Positions 1-6,984 of a stretch of 12,114 nt of DNA are shown here, piece after piece (positions within the stretch are counted from its first letter, which is position 1; each line of letters begins with the position of its first letter). Source of the DNA: Faecalibacterium sp. Lineage in GTDB: Bacteria; Bacillota; Clostridia; Oscillospirales; Ruminococcaceae. The stretch spans positions 1-12,114 of the forward strand of contig JAFULE010000077.1 in the NCBI GenBank assembly GCA_017483235.1, read 5' to 3'. Under the pieces are notes generated by a model. The model did not search any database. It saw only the letters and a list, made by a program, of their open reading frames with translations, and was not told where the DNA came from. A program made the translations under genes and the position numbers.

Positions 1-40
1 GTTCAAGGGTGAGTGTCTGCCGGCACGGGTTGTTTCGTCT

Positions 41-88
41 AAAAAGAAAAGGCCCCGTCTCCCGGCGTTGCTCCAAGAGACAAAGACC
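41..88 (-). terminator. T-box intrinsic terminator
   Basis: On the minus strand GGUC/GGCC and GUCUC/GAGAC arms, extended by UUGG/CCGG, form a hairpin (88-51) followed by UUUUCUUUUU (50-41). It lies just after the T-box motif, where the T-box terminator belongs. Its left arm lies downstream of the antiterminator sequence, so the two structures are expected to be mutually exclusive. Confidence 0.88.
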
Positions 89-277
89 TGTAACAGCTAT
101 CTGCGGTACCACTCTTGTTGGCACAGGTTGCCCCATACCCCCTCATGGGCCTCTGGCAAGGCCCTGCACTGTAACGGGCGCACCCGGCAACGCTTACTGC
201 ATTGGTTCGGCGCTGCTGCTCGGGGAGGACTTCGCTAACCTGACGCTTGCTGCCTTGCACCTTTGCGACAGCTCTCT
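41..277 (-). promoter_or_regulatory. T-box riboswitch leader, target gene off the left edge
   Basis: Read on the minus strand this is a T-box leader. It starts with the conserved AGAGAG at 277-272. A short hairpin follows (GCUGUC pairing with GGCAGC around a GGUGCAA loop). Then come a GAAGUCC stretch at 233-227 ahead of CCCCGAGC, an AGUA segment, CCGUUAC, and the diagnostic T-box AGAGTGGTACCGC at 115-103, ending in a terminator. T-boxes sense uncharged tRNA and switch terminator to antiterminator, usually ahead of aminoacyl-tRNA synthetase or amino-acid genes. The specifier triplet is uncertain: GUC (Val, 230-228) if it directly follows GAA, UCC (Ser) if one spacer base intervenes. The UGGU bulge would pair with a tRNA ending ACCA (discriminator A), which fits tRNA-Val better than tRNA-Ser. 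The controlled start codon is not in the window. No convincing protein gene occupies bases 1-534. Confidence 0.9.
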
Positions 278-330
278 GAAAAGCAAAACAGGAAAGGTAC
301 TTGTTCCCTTCAACGCGGTTGATGCTAAAA

Positions 331-359
331 ACTATACCGCATTTTGCTGGTTTCGTCAA
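331..359 (-). promoter_or_regulatory. SigA-type promoter of the T-box transcript
   Basis: On the minus strand a -35 box TTGACG (359-354) and a -10 box TATAGT (336-331) are separated by exactly 17 bases. Transcription would start near 324, about 47 bases before the AGAGAG of the T-box. This is among the best promoter matches in the window. Confidence 0.8.
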
Positions 360-443
360 TCGCTTCACTTCACTTTTGTGATGAAAAAAGTTTAAGATAA
401 AACTGCAAAAGCTGAACAAGGATTGTCTTGGTCGTTCTTTGGC

Positions 444-472
444 TTGCGCCCCGCGCCGAATGCGTTTATACT
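444..472 (+). promoter_or_regulatory. Promoter of the DUF815-SLR operon
   Basis: TTGCGC (444-449) and TATACT (467-472) are 17 bases apart. A perfect TATAAT also occurs at 486-491 but has no good -35 at the right distance. The promoter diverges from the T-box promoter, leaving about 85 bases between the two -35 boxes. It is the only good promoter seen ahead of the ATPase and SLR genes. Confidence 0.55.
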
Positions 473-534
473 ATTACTGTATCTTTATAATATAGACATG
501 CCTGCTGTGCAGCAGGGGAGGGAAGTGTCATAAT

Positions 535-1740
535 ATGGATTTACAGACAATGAAAAACGGTCTGGCCGGGCTGGTGGTGTTCCGCCCGCTGCGCCGGTTG
601 GAGCCGATGCGTGCGTTTGAACAGATGCTGCAGGCTGCGGCGGCCGGCAATGCCGAGGATTACATCGGCGGTGCGGCACAGTTTGCGGCTTCCTTGCTGG
701 AGACCACCGACAGCTGGACCGACTGGCTTCTGGATGCCGTTCTGGAAACCGAAAACCTTTGTGTGCGCCGCGGCGCTGCCAGCGCCGTACTGGAAGAATG
801 CTGCATCCGCGAGCTGGCTTTTCTGCAGCAGCTTTCACAGGTAAGTCTGCAGCAGCTTTCGCAGCAGGTGGCCCGGCGCACCGGGGCGGATGAAGCGCAG
901 TTCACCCATCTGCCCGGTTGGCTGGTGGATGAAGCGGATTTCGCCGCCGAGTATCAGGCCCGGCTGGCCGAAGCGGGCAAAAAAGGCTATGGCATGTTTG
1001 CCCGCCACCATGTGTTTACAGTAGAGGACGGCCGGCTGGTGCCGGTAAAATATCCCGATCCCCAGCGGCTGGTGCAGCTGCCCGGCTACGAGCCGGAGCG
1101 GGCAAAAATTCTGGCCAACACCAAAGCGCTGTTGGCCGGGCTGCCCGCTGCCAATGTGCTGCTGTACGGCGATGCCGGTACTGGCAAATCCAGTACGGTC
1201 AAGGCCATTGCCAACGAATACGCCGGCGAGGGTCTGCGGCTGGTGGAGGTCAAGAAAAACCAGCTGTACCAGATCCCCGAACTGATGGACGCACTGGCCC
1301 GCAACCCGCTGAAATTTATTCTGTTCATCGACGACCTCAGCTTTACCGCCAACGACGACAACTTTGCCGCACTTAAGGCTATTCTCGAGGGCAGTGTGGG
1401 CGGCCGGGCGCAGAACGTGGCAGTGTATGCCACCTCCAACCGGCGGCATCTGATCAAGGAAACGATGACCGACCGCACCGGTGACGACATTCACGAATCG
1501 GATACCCGGCAGGAGTTGATGAGCCTTTCGGCTCGCTTCGGCCTGACCGTCACATTCCAGAAGCCGGAAAAACAGCGCTTTGCCAATATCGTGCTGGAGC
1601 TGGCCCGCCAGTATGGAGTACAGCTTCCGGCCGACACGCTGGTGATGAAGGCCGAAGCCTTTGCCATTCGCATGGGCGGGCGCAGCCCCCGCGTGGCCAA
1701 GCAGTTTATAGAATTGTGCCGGGCCGGGGTGCCGGTGTAA
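535..1740 (+). CDS. DUF815-family AAA+ ATP-binding protein
   Basis: 401-aa cytoplasmic protein with no signal peptide or membrane segment. A helical N-terminal region of about 160 residues precedes a P-loop ATPase core. Walker A is GDAGTGKS (212-219), Walker B is FILFIDD (about 261-267), a sensor-1-like TSNRRHL lies at about 300-306, and a GRSPR motif near 382-386 sits at a sensor-2-like position. The spacing and the Walker B context FIDDLSF match the DUF815 family of predicted AAA+ ATPases, whose substrate is not established. The ATG at 535 is chosen because GGGGAGGG (515-522) lies 12 bases upstream; Met6 would be too far. It is followed at short distance by an SLR gene, suggesting one transcript, and the last 39 bases of this gene recur at 3328-3366. 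Family call is strong; biological role is unknown. Confidence 0.88.
   Translation: MDLQTMKNGLAGLVVFRPLRRLEPMRAFEQMLQAAAAGNAEDYIGGAAQFAASLLETTDSWTDWLLDAVLETENLCVRRGAASAVLEECCIRELAFLQQLSQVSLQQLSQQVARRTGADEAQFTHLPGWLVDEADFAAEYQARLAEAGKKGYGMFARHHVFTVEDGRLVPVKYPDPQRLVQLPGYEPERAKILANTKALLAGLPAANVLLYGDAGTGKSSTVKAIANEYAGEGLRLVEVKKNQLYQIPELMDALARNPLKFILFIDDLSFTANDDNFAALKAILEGSVGGRAQNVAVYATSNRRHLIKETMTDRTGDDIHESDTRQELMSLSARFGLTVTFQKPEKQRFANIVLELARQYGVQLPADTLVMKAEAFAIRMGGRSPRVAKQFIELCRAGVPV
1702..1740 (+). repeat. 39-base direct repeat, copy 1 (3' end of the ATPase gene)
   Basis: The last 12 codons and TAA stop of the DUF815 gene, which encode QFIELCRAGVPV, are repeated base for base at 3328-3366, 1626 bases downstream. 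Weaker similarity extends upstream of both copies, including a shared AGCCCCCGC block. The bases after TAA differ. Confidence 0.95.
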
Positions 1741-1803
1741 TTGGAAAATAACCGTGCAAAAGCGGATTCTGCCCATGACCGTGCCGCAACAGGAGGAATC
1801 GCA

Positions 1804-3249
1804 GTGGCAGTGTTTCAACTGGATAAAACAAAAGAGGCGGATCAATATCTGGAAGCGGCGGCAGGTTGCAAAAAGACAGGCGACTGCGTGCAGGCGGCAG
1901 AACAGTACCGGAAAGCAGCTCAGTTGGGTAGCGCCGAAGCGCAGTTCAATTTAGGGCAGATGTATGCAGAAGGCGTTGGTGTGGCAAAAGATGATGCCAA
2001 AGCGTTTGTGTGGTATCTCCGGGCAGCAAAGCAAGGCCATGTGCACGCCCAGCATAAAACCGGCTTTTTCTATGCCAAAGGCCGCGGTGTGGCACAAAAC
2101 CGTGCCCATGCCGCCGCGTGGTATGCAAAGGCTGCCGAACAGGGGCTCGCCGTTTGCCAGTGTAATCTGGCGCTGATGTATGAAAAGGGGATTGGGGTGG
2201 CGAAAAACTTCGCCGAAGCATTTAAATGGTACCGTGCAGCTGCCGAACAGGGGGATGCTGTAGCCCAGTATCATCTGGCCGATTGCTACGAAAAGGGCAA
2301 GGGTGCAGAAAAAAACGAAGAAGAAGCTGTATGCTGGTACGTTAAGGCTGCCGAGCAGGGTCATACAGACGCATTCTTCTGCGCGGGCCGTTGCTTTTAC
2401 AGGAAGAATGACAAGGTCAACGCGGCATACTGGTTTCGCAAGGCCGCGGATGCGGGCAATCAGGTCGCCCAAAGGAATCTGGGCGTGATGTACGAATACG
2501 GTGACGGTGTAGAGCAAAGCAATGCTGAGGCTTTGAGGCTATACCGCCTTTCAGCTGAGCAGGGGTATGCCCCGGGGCAGCTCAATCTGGGTGCGATGTA
2601 CGAAGCTGGTAAGGGAGTGGCAGTGGACCTGAACGAAGCCGGCAGGTGGTATCAAATGGCCGCCGATCAGGGACACGCCGGCGCGGCTGCCGCGCTGTAT
2701 GCTTTGGAGACCGATGATCTGACTGAGGTGTTTGACCGGGGCGTGGATCTGCTCAACGCAGGCAGATCCTCCGAGGCACTGCAGTACTTTATCCGGGTGG
2801 CCGAAGCCAACGACCCGGATGCGCAGTTCAATGTCGGTCTGATGTACAGCAGCGGCATTGGCACCAAGGTGGATAAGCCTGAAGCGGCCAAGTGGTACCG
2901 CAAAGCGGCCGAACAGGGGCAGCCCAACGCACAGTTCAAACTGGCCCGGATGTACATCGAAGGCGACGGCATCGAAGAGGATATGGCGCAGGCAGTCCGC
3001 TGGTTCGGGGCTGCCGCCGAGCTGGGTGATGCCGAAGCACAGTTCAGCTTGGCACTGTGTTATGTGCAGGGCAGCGGTGCGGCACAGAATGTTCCGCAGA
3101 TCGAGCGCCTGCTGCAGCAGGCGGCCCAAAGCGGTCACAAGCTGGCACAGGCCATTGTGGAAGGCATCAACGGTCATCTGGCCGAACATGAGCAGCAGCT
3201 GGTGGCCGATGTACGCAATGTGTTGGACTATTTGAAAAAACATCTCTGA
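1804..3249 (+). CDS. Sel1-like repeat (SLR) protein, 9 full repeats
   Basis: 481-aa cytoplasmic solenoid protein. SLR motifs are helix-turn-helix units that serve as protein-protein scaffolds; no partner is known here. After a 43-residue leader come four 36-residue repeats (44-187), a 32-residue degenerate repeat lacking the GxG turn (188-219), two repeats (220-291), and a TPR-like linker (292-337). Three more repeats follow (338-445), then a helical C-terminal cap containing DVRNVL (446-481). The GTG start at 1804 is chosen because AGGAGG (1791-1796) lies 7 bases upstream and the start aligns with the paralogue downstream, which has the same AGGAGG-7-start layout. An in-frame TTG at 1741 has no ribosome binding site. 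It lies 63 bases after the ATPase gene with no terminator between, so probably co-transcribed. It is co-linear with residues 179-626 of the next protein. Confidence 0.9.
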   Translation: MAVFQLDKTKEADQYLEAAAGCKKTGDCVQAAEQYRKAAQLGSAEAQFNLGQMYAEGVGVAKDDAKAFVWYLRAAKQGHVHAQHKTGFFYAKGRGVAQNRAHAAAWYAKAAEQGLAVCQCNLALMYEKGIGVAKNFAEAFKWYRAAAEQGDAVAQYHLADCYEKGKGAEKNEEEAVCWYVKAAEQGHTDAFFCAGRCFYRKNDKVNAAYWFRKAADAGNQVAQRNLGVMYEYGDGVEQSNAEALRLYRLSAEQGYAPGQLNLGAMYEAGKGVAVDLNEAGRWYQMAADQGHAGAAAALYALETDDLTEVFDRGVDLLNAGRSSEALQYFIRVAEANDPDAQFNVGLMYSSGIGTKVDKPEAAKWYRKAAEQGQPNAQFKLARMYIEGDGIEEDMAQAVRWFGAAAELGDAEAQFSLALCYVQGSGAAQNVPQIERLLQQAAQSGHKLAQAIVEGINGHLAEHEQQLVADVRNVLDYLKKHL

Positions 3250-3300
3250 TTCCGCTTTTTAAAACAATGTACGTGCCTGCGAGCAAGGCGAATGTACCAA

Positions 3301-3366
3301 AGCGGCAGCAGCCCCCGCACAGCCAGACAGTTTATAGAATTGTGCCGGGCCGGGGTGCCGGTGTAA
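3301..3366 (+). pseudogene. Remnant of the DUF815 gene 3' end
   Basis: The segment reads in the ATPase frame as a decayed GSSPRTARQ followed by FIELCRAGVPV and TAA, against GRSPRVAKQ in the intact gene. Bases 3328-3366 are identical to 1702-1740; upstream of that the match fades within about 30 bases. There is no start codon with a ribosome binding site, so it cannot be a functional gene. It is best explained as the left end of a tandem duplication unit containing ATPase tail plus SLR gene. An alternative is that the 39 bases are kept as a regulatory element. Confidence 0.85.
3328..3366 (+). repeat. 39-base direct repeat, copy 2 (between the two SLR genes)
   Basis: Exact copy of 1702-1740. 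It lies 68 bases upstream of the start of the large SLR gene, as copy 1 lies 63 bases upstream of the start of the small one, so each SLR gene has the same element at nearly the same distance. Confidence 0.95.
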
Positions 3367-3384
3367 CACAACGACAGAATTTTT

Positions 3385-3405
3385 GCACAGGGCACTGCTC
3401 TGTGC
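3385..3405 (+). promoter_or_regulatory. Leader hairpin ahead of the large SLR gene
   Basis: GCACAGGGC and GCTCTGTGC can form a nine-base-pair stem (one G-U pair) around the loop ACT. It ends 16 bases before the AGGAGG of the next gene. There is no U tract, so it is not an intrinsic terminator; it may stabilise a processed mRNA or affect translation. Nothing comparable is present ahead of the small SLR gene. Confidence 0.5.
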
Positions 3406-3434
3406 GGTGACAATACACAGCAGGAGGATCAACA

Positions 3435-6400
3435 ATGGCATTTTTTGGTTTTGGAAAAAAGAAAGAACCCGAAAAGGCGGCATCGACCCCGATGCAGGAA
3501 GCACAGAAATATCTGGCTGCCGCCGACCGTTATCTGAAAGTGGGCGGCCATGCACAGGCGGCTGAGCAGTACCGTCTGGCAGCACAGCTGGGCCACGCCG
3601 AGGCACAGTTTTTGCTGGCTCAGTGCTACCAGTCCGGCACTGGTCTGCCGACCGATGCCATTGAAGCGGCTCAGTGGTATATGTCGGCTGCCGAGCAGGG
3701 CCACACCGAGGCCCAGTACTGTCTGGGTATGATGTACGCCAAGGGCGATGGCATTCCCTCCAATCTGGAGGAGGGCGTGCGCTGGCTTCGCAAGGCAGCC
3801 GATCAGGGCCACGCCGGTGCCAAACAGGCGCTGCACGGCCCTGCCACCCCGTCGGCCGGAGCCCCCGCCCCGGCAGGCGATGTCTTTGCACAGGGCGTGA
3901 AGTGCTATAAGAACAAAGATTTTGCCGGTGCACTGCAGTACTTTACCCAGGCAGCCGAGGCCGGCAGCCCCGAAGCCCAGTTCAACCTGGGCCAGATGTA
4001 TGCCGAAGGTACCGGCACCGCCAAGGACGATGCCAAAGCCTTTTTCTGGTACCGCAAAGCGGCCGAGCAGGGCAATGTACGTGCCCAGCATAAAACCGGC
4101 TTCTTCTACGCCAAGGGCCGCGGTGTGGCGCAGGACCGTTCGCAGGCGGCGGTGTGGTATCTGAAGGCGGCCGAACAGGGCCATGCGATCTGCCAGTGCA
4201 ATCTGGCCCTGCTGTACGAAAAGGGGCTTGGCGTCGAGAAAAACTACGCCGAAGCGGTCAAGTGGTATCGTGCTGCCGCCCAGCAGGGCGACGATGTGGC
4301 CCAGTACCATCTGGCCGACTGCCTTGAGGATGGCAAAGGTGTGGAGCAGAACCAAGAGGAAGCACTGTACTGGTATGTCAAGGCAGCCGAGCAGGGCCAT
4401 AAGGATTCCTTCTTCCGCGCCGGCTTCCGTTACTATATGAAAGACGATAAGGTCAACGCCGCCAAGTGGTTCGCTAAGGCTGCCGAGGCAGGCGACCGCG
4501 TGGCCCAAAGCAATCTGGGAGTGATGTACGAGAAGGGCCTTGGCGTGCAGCAGGATTATGCCGAAGCCTTCCGCCTGTACAAGCTGTCGGCTGAGCAGGG
4601 CTATGCCACCGGCCAGTACTATCTGGGTACTCTGTACGAGGACGGCAAGGGTGTGGAACAAAACCTTGCCGAAGCCATGAAGTGGTACCGCAAGGCCGCC
4701 GAGCAGGGCGAGGAGGGTGCCATTGCCGCACTGAAGGCGCTGGAATCTGCGCAGACCAGCAGCGAGGAAGAAGAGATGGGCGAGCTGTTCGACCGCGGTG
4801 TGGAACTGCACAAGGCCGGCCGGTATTCCGAAGCACTGGAGTTCTTTATCAAGGTGGCCGAATACGGCGACCCCGATGCCCAGTTTAATGTGGGCCTGAT
4901 GTACAGCAACGGCGTCGGCACTCCGGCAGACAAGAGCAAGGCTGCCGCATGGTACCGCAAAGCAGCCGAACAGGGGCTGACCAAGGCCCAGTTCAATCTG
5001 GCTCAGATGTACAGCAAGGGCGACGGTATTACGGAAGATAAGGCCGAGGCGGCCAAGTGGTTCCGTGCGGCTTCCGATCTGGGCGATGCAGAGGCCATGT
5101 TCAGCCTTGCACTGTGCCATGTGCTGGGCAGCGGCGTTGGGCAGGATGTGCAGCAGGCCGAGCGCTTGCTGCAGCAGGCGGCCGAAGGCGGACAGGAGCT
5201 GGCACGGGCCATTGTGGACGGCGGCAGCACCGCGCATCTGGCCGAAAACGAGCGCAAGCTGGTAAGTGATGTGCGCAATGTGCTCAGCAAGATGAAAAAC
5301 AACCCCGGCGGCGCCATGGAAAAGGGTGTGCGCGCCTACGAAAGCGGCAACTATACTCAGGCGGCGGAATACTTCCGGCAGGCAGCCGATCAGGGGCAGC
5401 CCGAAGCCCAGTTCAACCTGGGTGTGCTGTACGAGCAGGGCCGCGGCCTGACCCAGAATGCCGCCGAAGCCGCCCACTGGTACTTAAAGGCAGCCGAGCA
5501 GGGCCACGCCCGTGCCCAGTGCAATCTGGCATGGATGTACGAGGCCGGCAGCGGCGTAGCGCAGGATATCACCGAAGCGATCAAATGGTATCGTGCAGCC
5601 GCCGACCAAAACCATGGCCGTGCGCTGTGCAATCTGGGTGTGCTGTACGAACACGGCGAGGGTGTAGCCAAGAGTGACGAAAAGGCAGTGGAGCTGTACC
5701 GCCGTTCGGCCGAGCAGGGCTATGCCATCGGCCAGTGCAATCTGGGCTGGATGTACGAGGCCGGTCACGGTGTGGCCAGAAGCGATGCCGAGGCCGTCAA
5801 GTGGTACAAAAAAGCCGCCGAGCAGGGCCTTGCCCGTGCCCAGTGCAATCTTGGCGTCATGTACGAAAACGGCAACGGCATCGCCGTGGATAAGTCTGAA
5901 GCGCTCAAATGGTACCGCAAGGCTGCCGAGCAGGGCTTTGCCCGTGCCCAGTGCAATCTGGCGTGGATGTATGAGTCGGGCGTCGGCACCGACAAAAACC
6001 TGACCGAAGCGGTCAAGTGGTACCGCAAGTCGGCCGACAGTGGCTTTGCCCGTGCCCAGAACAATCTGGGCCTGATGTACGAGGTGGGCAGCGGTGTGCC
6101 GAAGGACAAGGCCAAGGCCGTAGAGCTGTACCGCAAGTCGGCTGAGCAGAACTACAGCTATGCCCAGTGCAACCTTGGCATGATGTACGAAAACGGCGAC
6201 GGCATCCGGCAGGACAAGGTCGAGGCGGTCAAGTGGTACCGCAAAGCGGCCCAGAACGGTCTGGCCCGCGGCCAGTGCTGCCTGGCGTACATGTACGAGT
6301 ACGGCCAGGGTGTGGCACAGGATTATGCCGAGGCGATCAAATGGTACCAGAAAGCTGCCGATCAGGGCTACACCCGCGCACAGTTCAATCTGGGCTATAT

Positions 6401-6836
6401 GTACGATGAGGGCAAGGGCTGCGCGGTAGATAAGGCCAAGGCCATCAGGCTGTACCGCAGCGCTGCCGAGAAGGGCTATGCCAGTGCCCAGTACAATCTG
6501 GGCATCTGCTACAGCCAGGGCGACGGCGTAACCACCGACAAGGCCGAAGCTGCTCGGTGGTACCAGAAGGCTGCTGATCAGGGCCATACCGGCGCAACCT
6601 TTAATCTGGCCTGCATGTACGACAACGGCAGCGGCGTGGCAACCAACAAGACCAAAGCCGTTGAACTGTACCGCAAAGCGGCTGAAAAGGGCCACATGAA
6701 GGCACAGTATAATCTGGGTCTGAGCTACAAGTTGGGTGACGGTGTGTCGGTTAACCGGACCGAAGCCCGCAAGTGGCTGCAGAAGGCCGCCGACCAGGGC
6801 CATGAAAATGCCCGTAAGGCGCTGAGCAGTCTGTAA
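3435..6836 (+). CDS. Giant Sel1-like repeat (SLR) protein, 24 full repeats
   Basis: 1133-aa cytoplasmic repeat protein with no signal peptide; it starts MAFFGFGKKK. Two N-terminal repeats (55-126) and a Pro/Ala linker lead into a module (about 179-626) co-linear with the whole repeat part of the upstream SLR protein. That module includes the 32-residue degenerate repeat (323-354), a TPR-like linker and the DVRNVL cap. The smaller protein ends after the cap, but this one continues through a new TPR-like unit into 13 uninterrupted 36-residue repeats (656-1123) and a 10-residue tail. AGGAGG (3422-3427) lies 7 bases before the ATG. Codon use is very uniform and GC-rich, more so than in the smaller paralogue, which suggests homogenisation between repeats or high expression. 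It ends 50 bases before a strong terminator. A scaffold role is inferred from the family only. Confidence 0.92.
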   Translation: MAFFGFGKKKEPEKAASTPMQEAQKYLAAADRYLKVGGHAQAAEQYRLAAQLGHAEAQFLLAQCYQSGTGLPTDAIEAAQWYMSAAEQGHTEAQYCLGMMYAKGDGIPSNLEEGVRWLRKAADQGHAGAKQALHGPATPSAGAPAPAGDVFAQGVKCYKNKDFAGALQYFTQAAEAGSPEAQFNLGQMYAEGTGTAKDDAKAFFWYRKAAEQGNVRAQHKTGFFYAKGRGVAQDRSQAAVWYLKAAEQGHAICQCNLALLYEKGLGVEKNYAEAVKWYRAAAQQGDDVAQYHLADCLEDGKGVEQNQEEALYWYVKAAEQGHKDSFFRAGFRYYMKDDKVNAAKWFAKAAEAGDRVAQSNLGVMYEKGLGVQQDYAEAFRLYKLSAEQGYATGQYYLGTLYEDGKGVEQNLAEAMKWYRKAAEQGEEGAIAALKALESAQTSSEEEEMGELFDRGVELHKAGRYSEALEFFIKVAEYGDPDAQFNVGLMYSNGVGTPADKSKAAAWYRKAAEQGLTKAQFNLAQMYSKGDGITEDKAEAAKWFRAASDLGDAEAMFSLALCHVLGSGVGQDVQQAERLLQQAAEGGQELARAIVDGGSTAHLAENERKLVSDVRNVLSKMKNNPGGAMEKGVRAYESGNYTQAAEYFRQAADQGQPEAQFNLGVLYEQGRGLTQNAAEAAHWYLKAAEQGHARAQCNLAWMYEAGSGVAQDITEAIKWYRAAADQNHGRALCNLGVLYEHGEGVAKSDEKAVELYRRSAEQGYAIGQCNLGWMYEAGHGVARSDAEAVKWYKKAAEQGLARAQCNLGVMYENGNGIAVDKSEALKWYRKAAEQGFARAQCNLAWMYESGVGTDKNLTEAVKWYRKSADSGFARAQNNLGLMYEVGSGVPKDKAKAVELYRKSAEQNYSYAQCNLGMMYENGDGIRQDKVEAVKWYRKAAQNGLARGQCCLAYMYEYGQGVAQDYAEAIKWYQKAADQGYTRAQFNLGYMYDEGKGCAVDKAKAIRLYRSAAEKGYASAQYNLGICYSQGDGVTTDKAEAARWYQKAADQGHTGATFNLACMYDNGSGVATNKTKAVELYRKAAEKGHMKAQYNLGLSYKLGDGVSVNRTEARKWLQKAADQGHENARKALSSL
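5400..6803 (+). repeat. 13 tandem 108-bp SLR-coding repeats
   Basis: Thirteen consecutive units of exactly 108 bases (36 codons) occur without insertion or deletion. Nearly every unit carries the CAGTGCAATCTGG-like and GTACCGCAAG-like segments that encode QCNLG and WYRKAAEQG. Exact phasing suggests growth by unequal recombination within the gene, and the array is a likely site of copy-number variation between strains. It has no spacers and is not a CRISPR array. Confidence 0.9.
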
Positions 6837-6886
6837 TTGGCGACAAAAAGCCCCTGCCAGAATGGGCGGTACGCATAAGACAGTTG

Positions 6887-6918
6887 ACAGGCACAGCAGT
6901 TTGATCTGCTGTGCCTGT
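6887..6918 (+). terminator. Terminator of the DUF815-SLR operon
   Basis: A perfect 13-base-pair stem, ACAGGCACAGCAG with CTGCTGTGCCTGT, closes the loop TTTGAT 50 bases after the large SLR gene. The following TCTTACAT is only modestly T-rich, so efficiency may be partial. It separates the SLR operon from the VOC gene. Confidence 0.75.
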
Positions 6919-6919
6919 T

Positions 6920-6949
6920 CTTACATATTCGGTCAAATTATGATAGAAT
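6920..6949 (+). promoter_or_regulatory. Extended -10 promoter of the VOC gene
   Basis: TAGAAT (6944-6949) is preceded by TGA, giving a TGn extended -10. A weak -35, CTTACA (6920-6925), lies 18 bases upstream, directly after the SLR terminator stem. Transcription would start near 6956, about 30 bases before the ATG. Confidence 0.55.
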
Positions 6950-6984
6950 AAAATTATTAATCTTGAATTTGTCGGAGGGGTAGA

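Noticed and set aside
9..419. Open frames on both strands (about 128 aa plus, 126 aa minus) at the left edge
   Set aside because: Both lie over the T-box leader and its promoter, have no recognisable domain or ribosome binding site, and the RNA motifs explain the sequence better.
1741..1803. TTG at 1741 as the start of the first SLR gene
   Set aside because: It directly follows the ATPase stop without a suitable ribosome binding site; GTG at 1804 has AGGAGG at 7 bases and aligns with the paralogue start.
3265..3277. CAATGTACGTGCC shared with 4073-4085 inside the large SLR gene
   Set aside because: A 13-base match could be a scrap of SLR sequence left by recombination, but it is too short to separate from chance in this repeat-rich, biased DNA.
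3429..6803. Two very long open frames on the minus strand (682 and 439 codons)
   Set aside because: They are antisense shadows of the SLR repeats: GC-rich, uniform codons of the real gene avoid stops in the opposite frame. The translation is a repeat-like string with no known fold and no proper start signals.
5400..6803. CRISPR-like periodic repeat
   Set aside because: The 108-base period equals 36 codons, repeats are contiguous without spacers, and the sequence is a coherent SLR protein.
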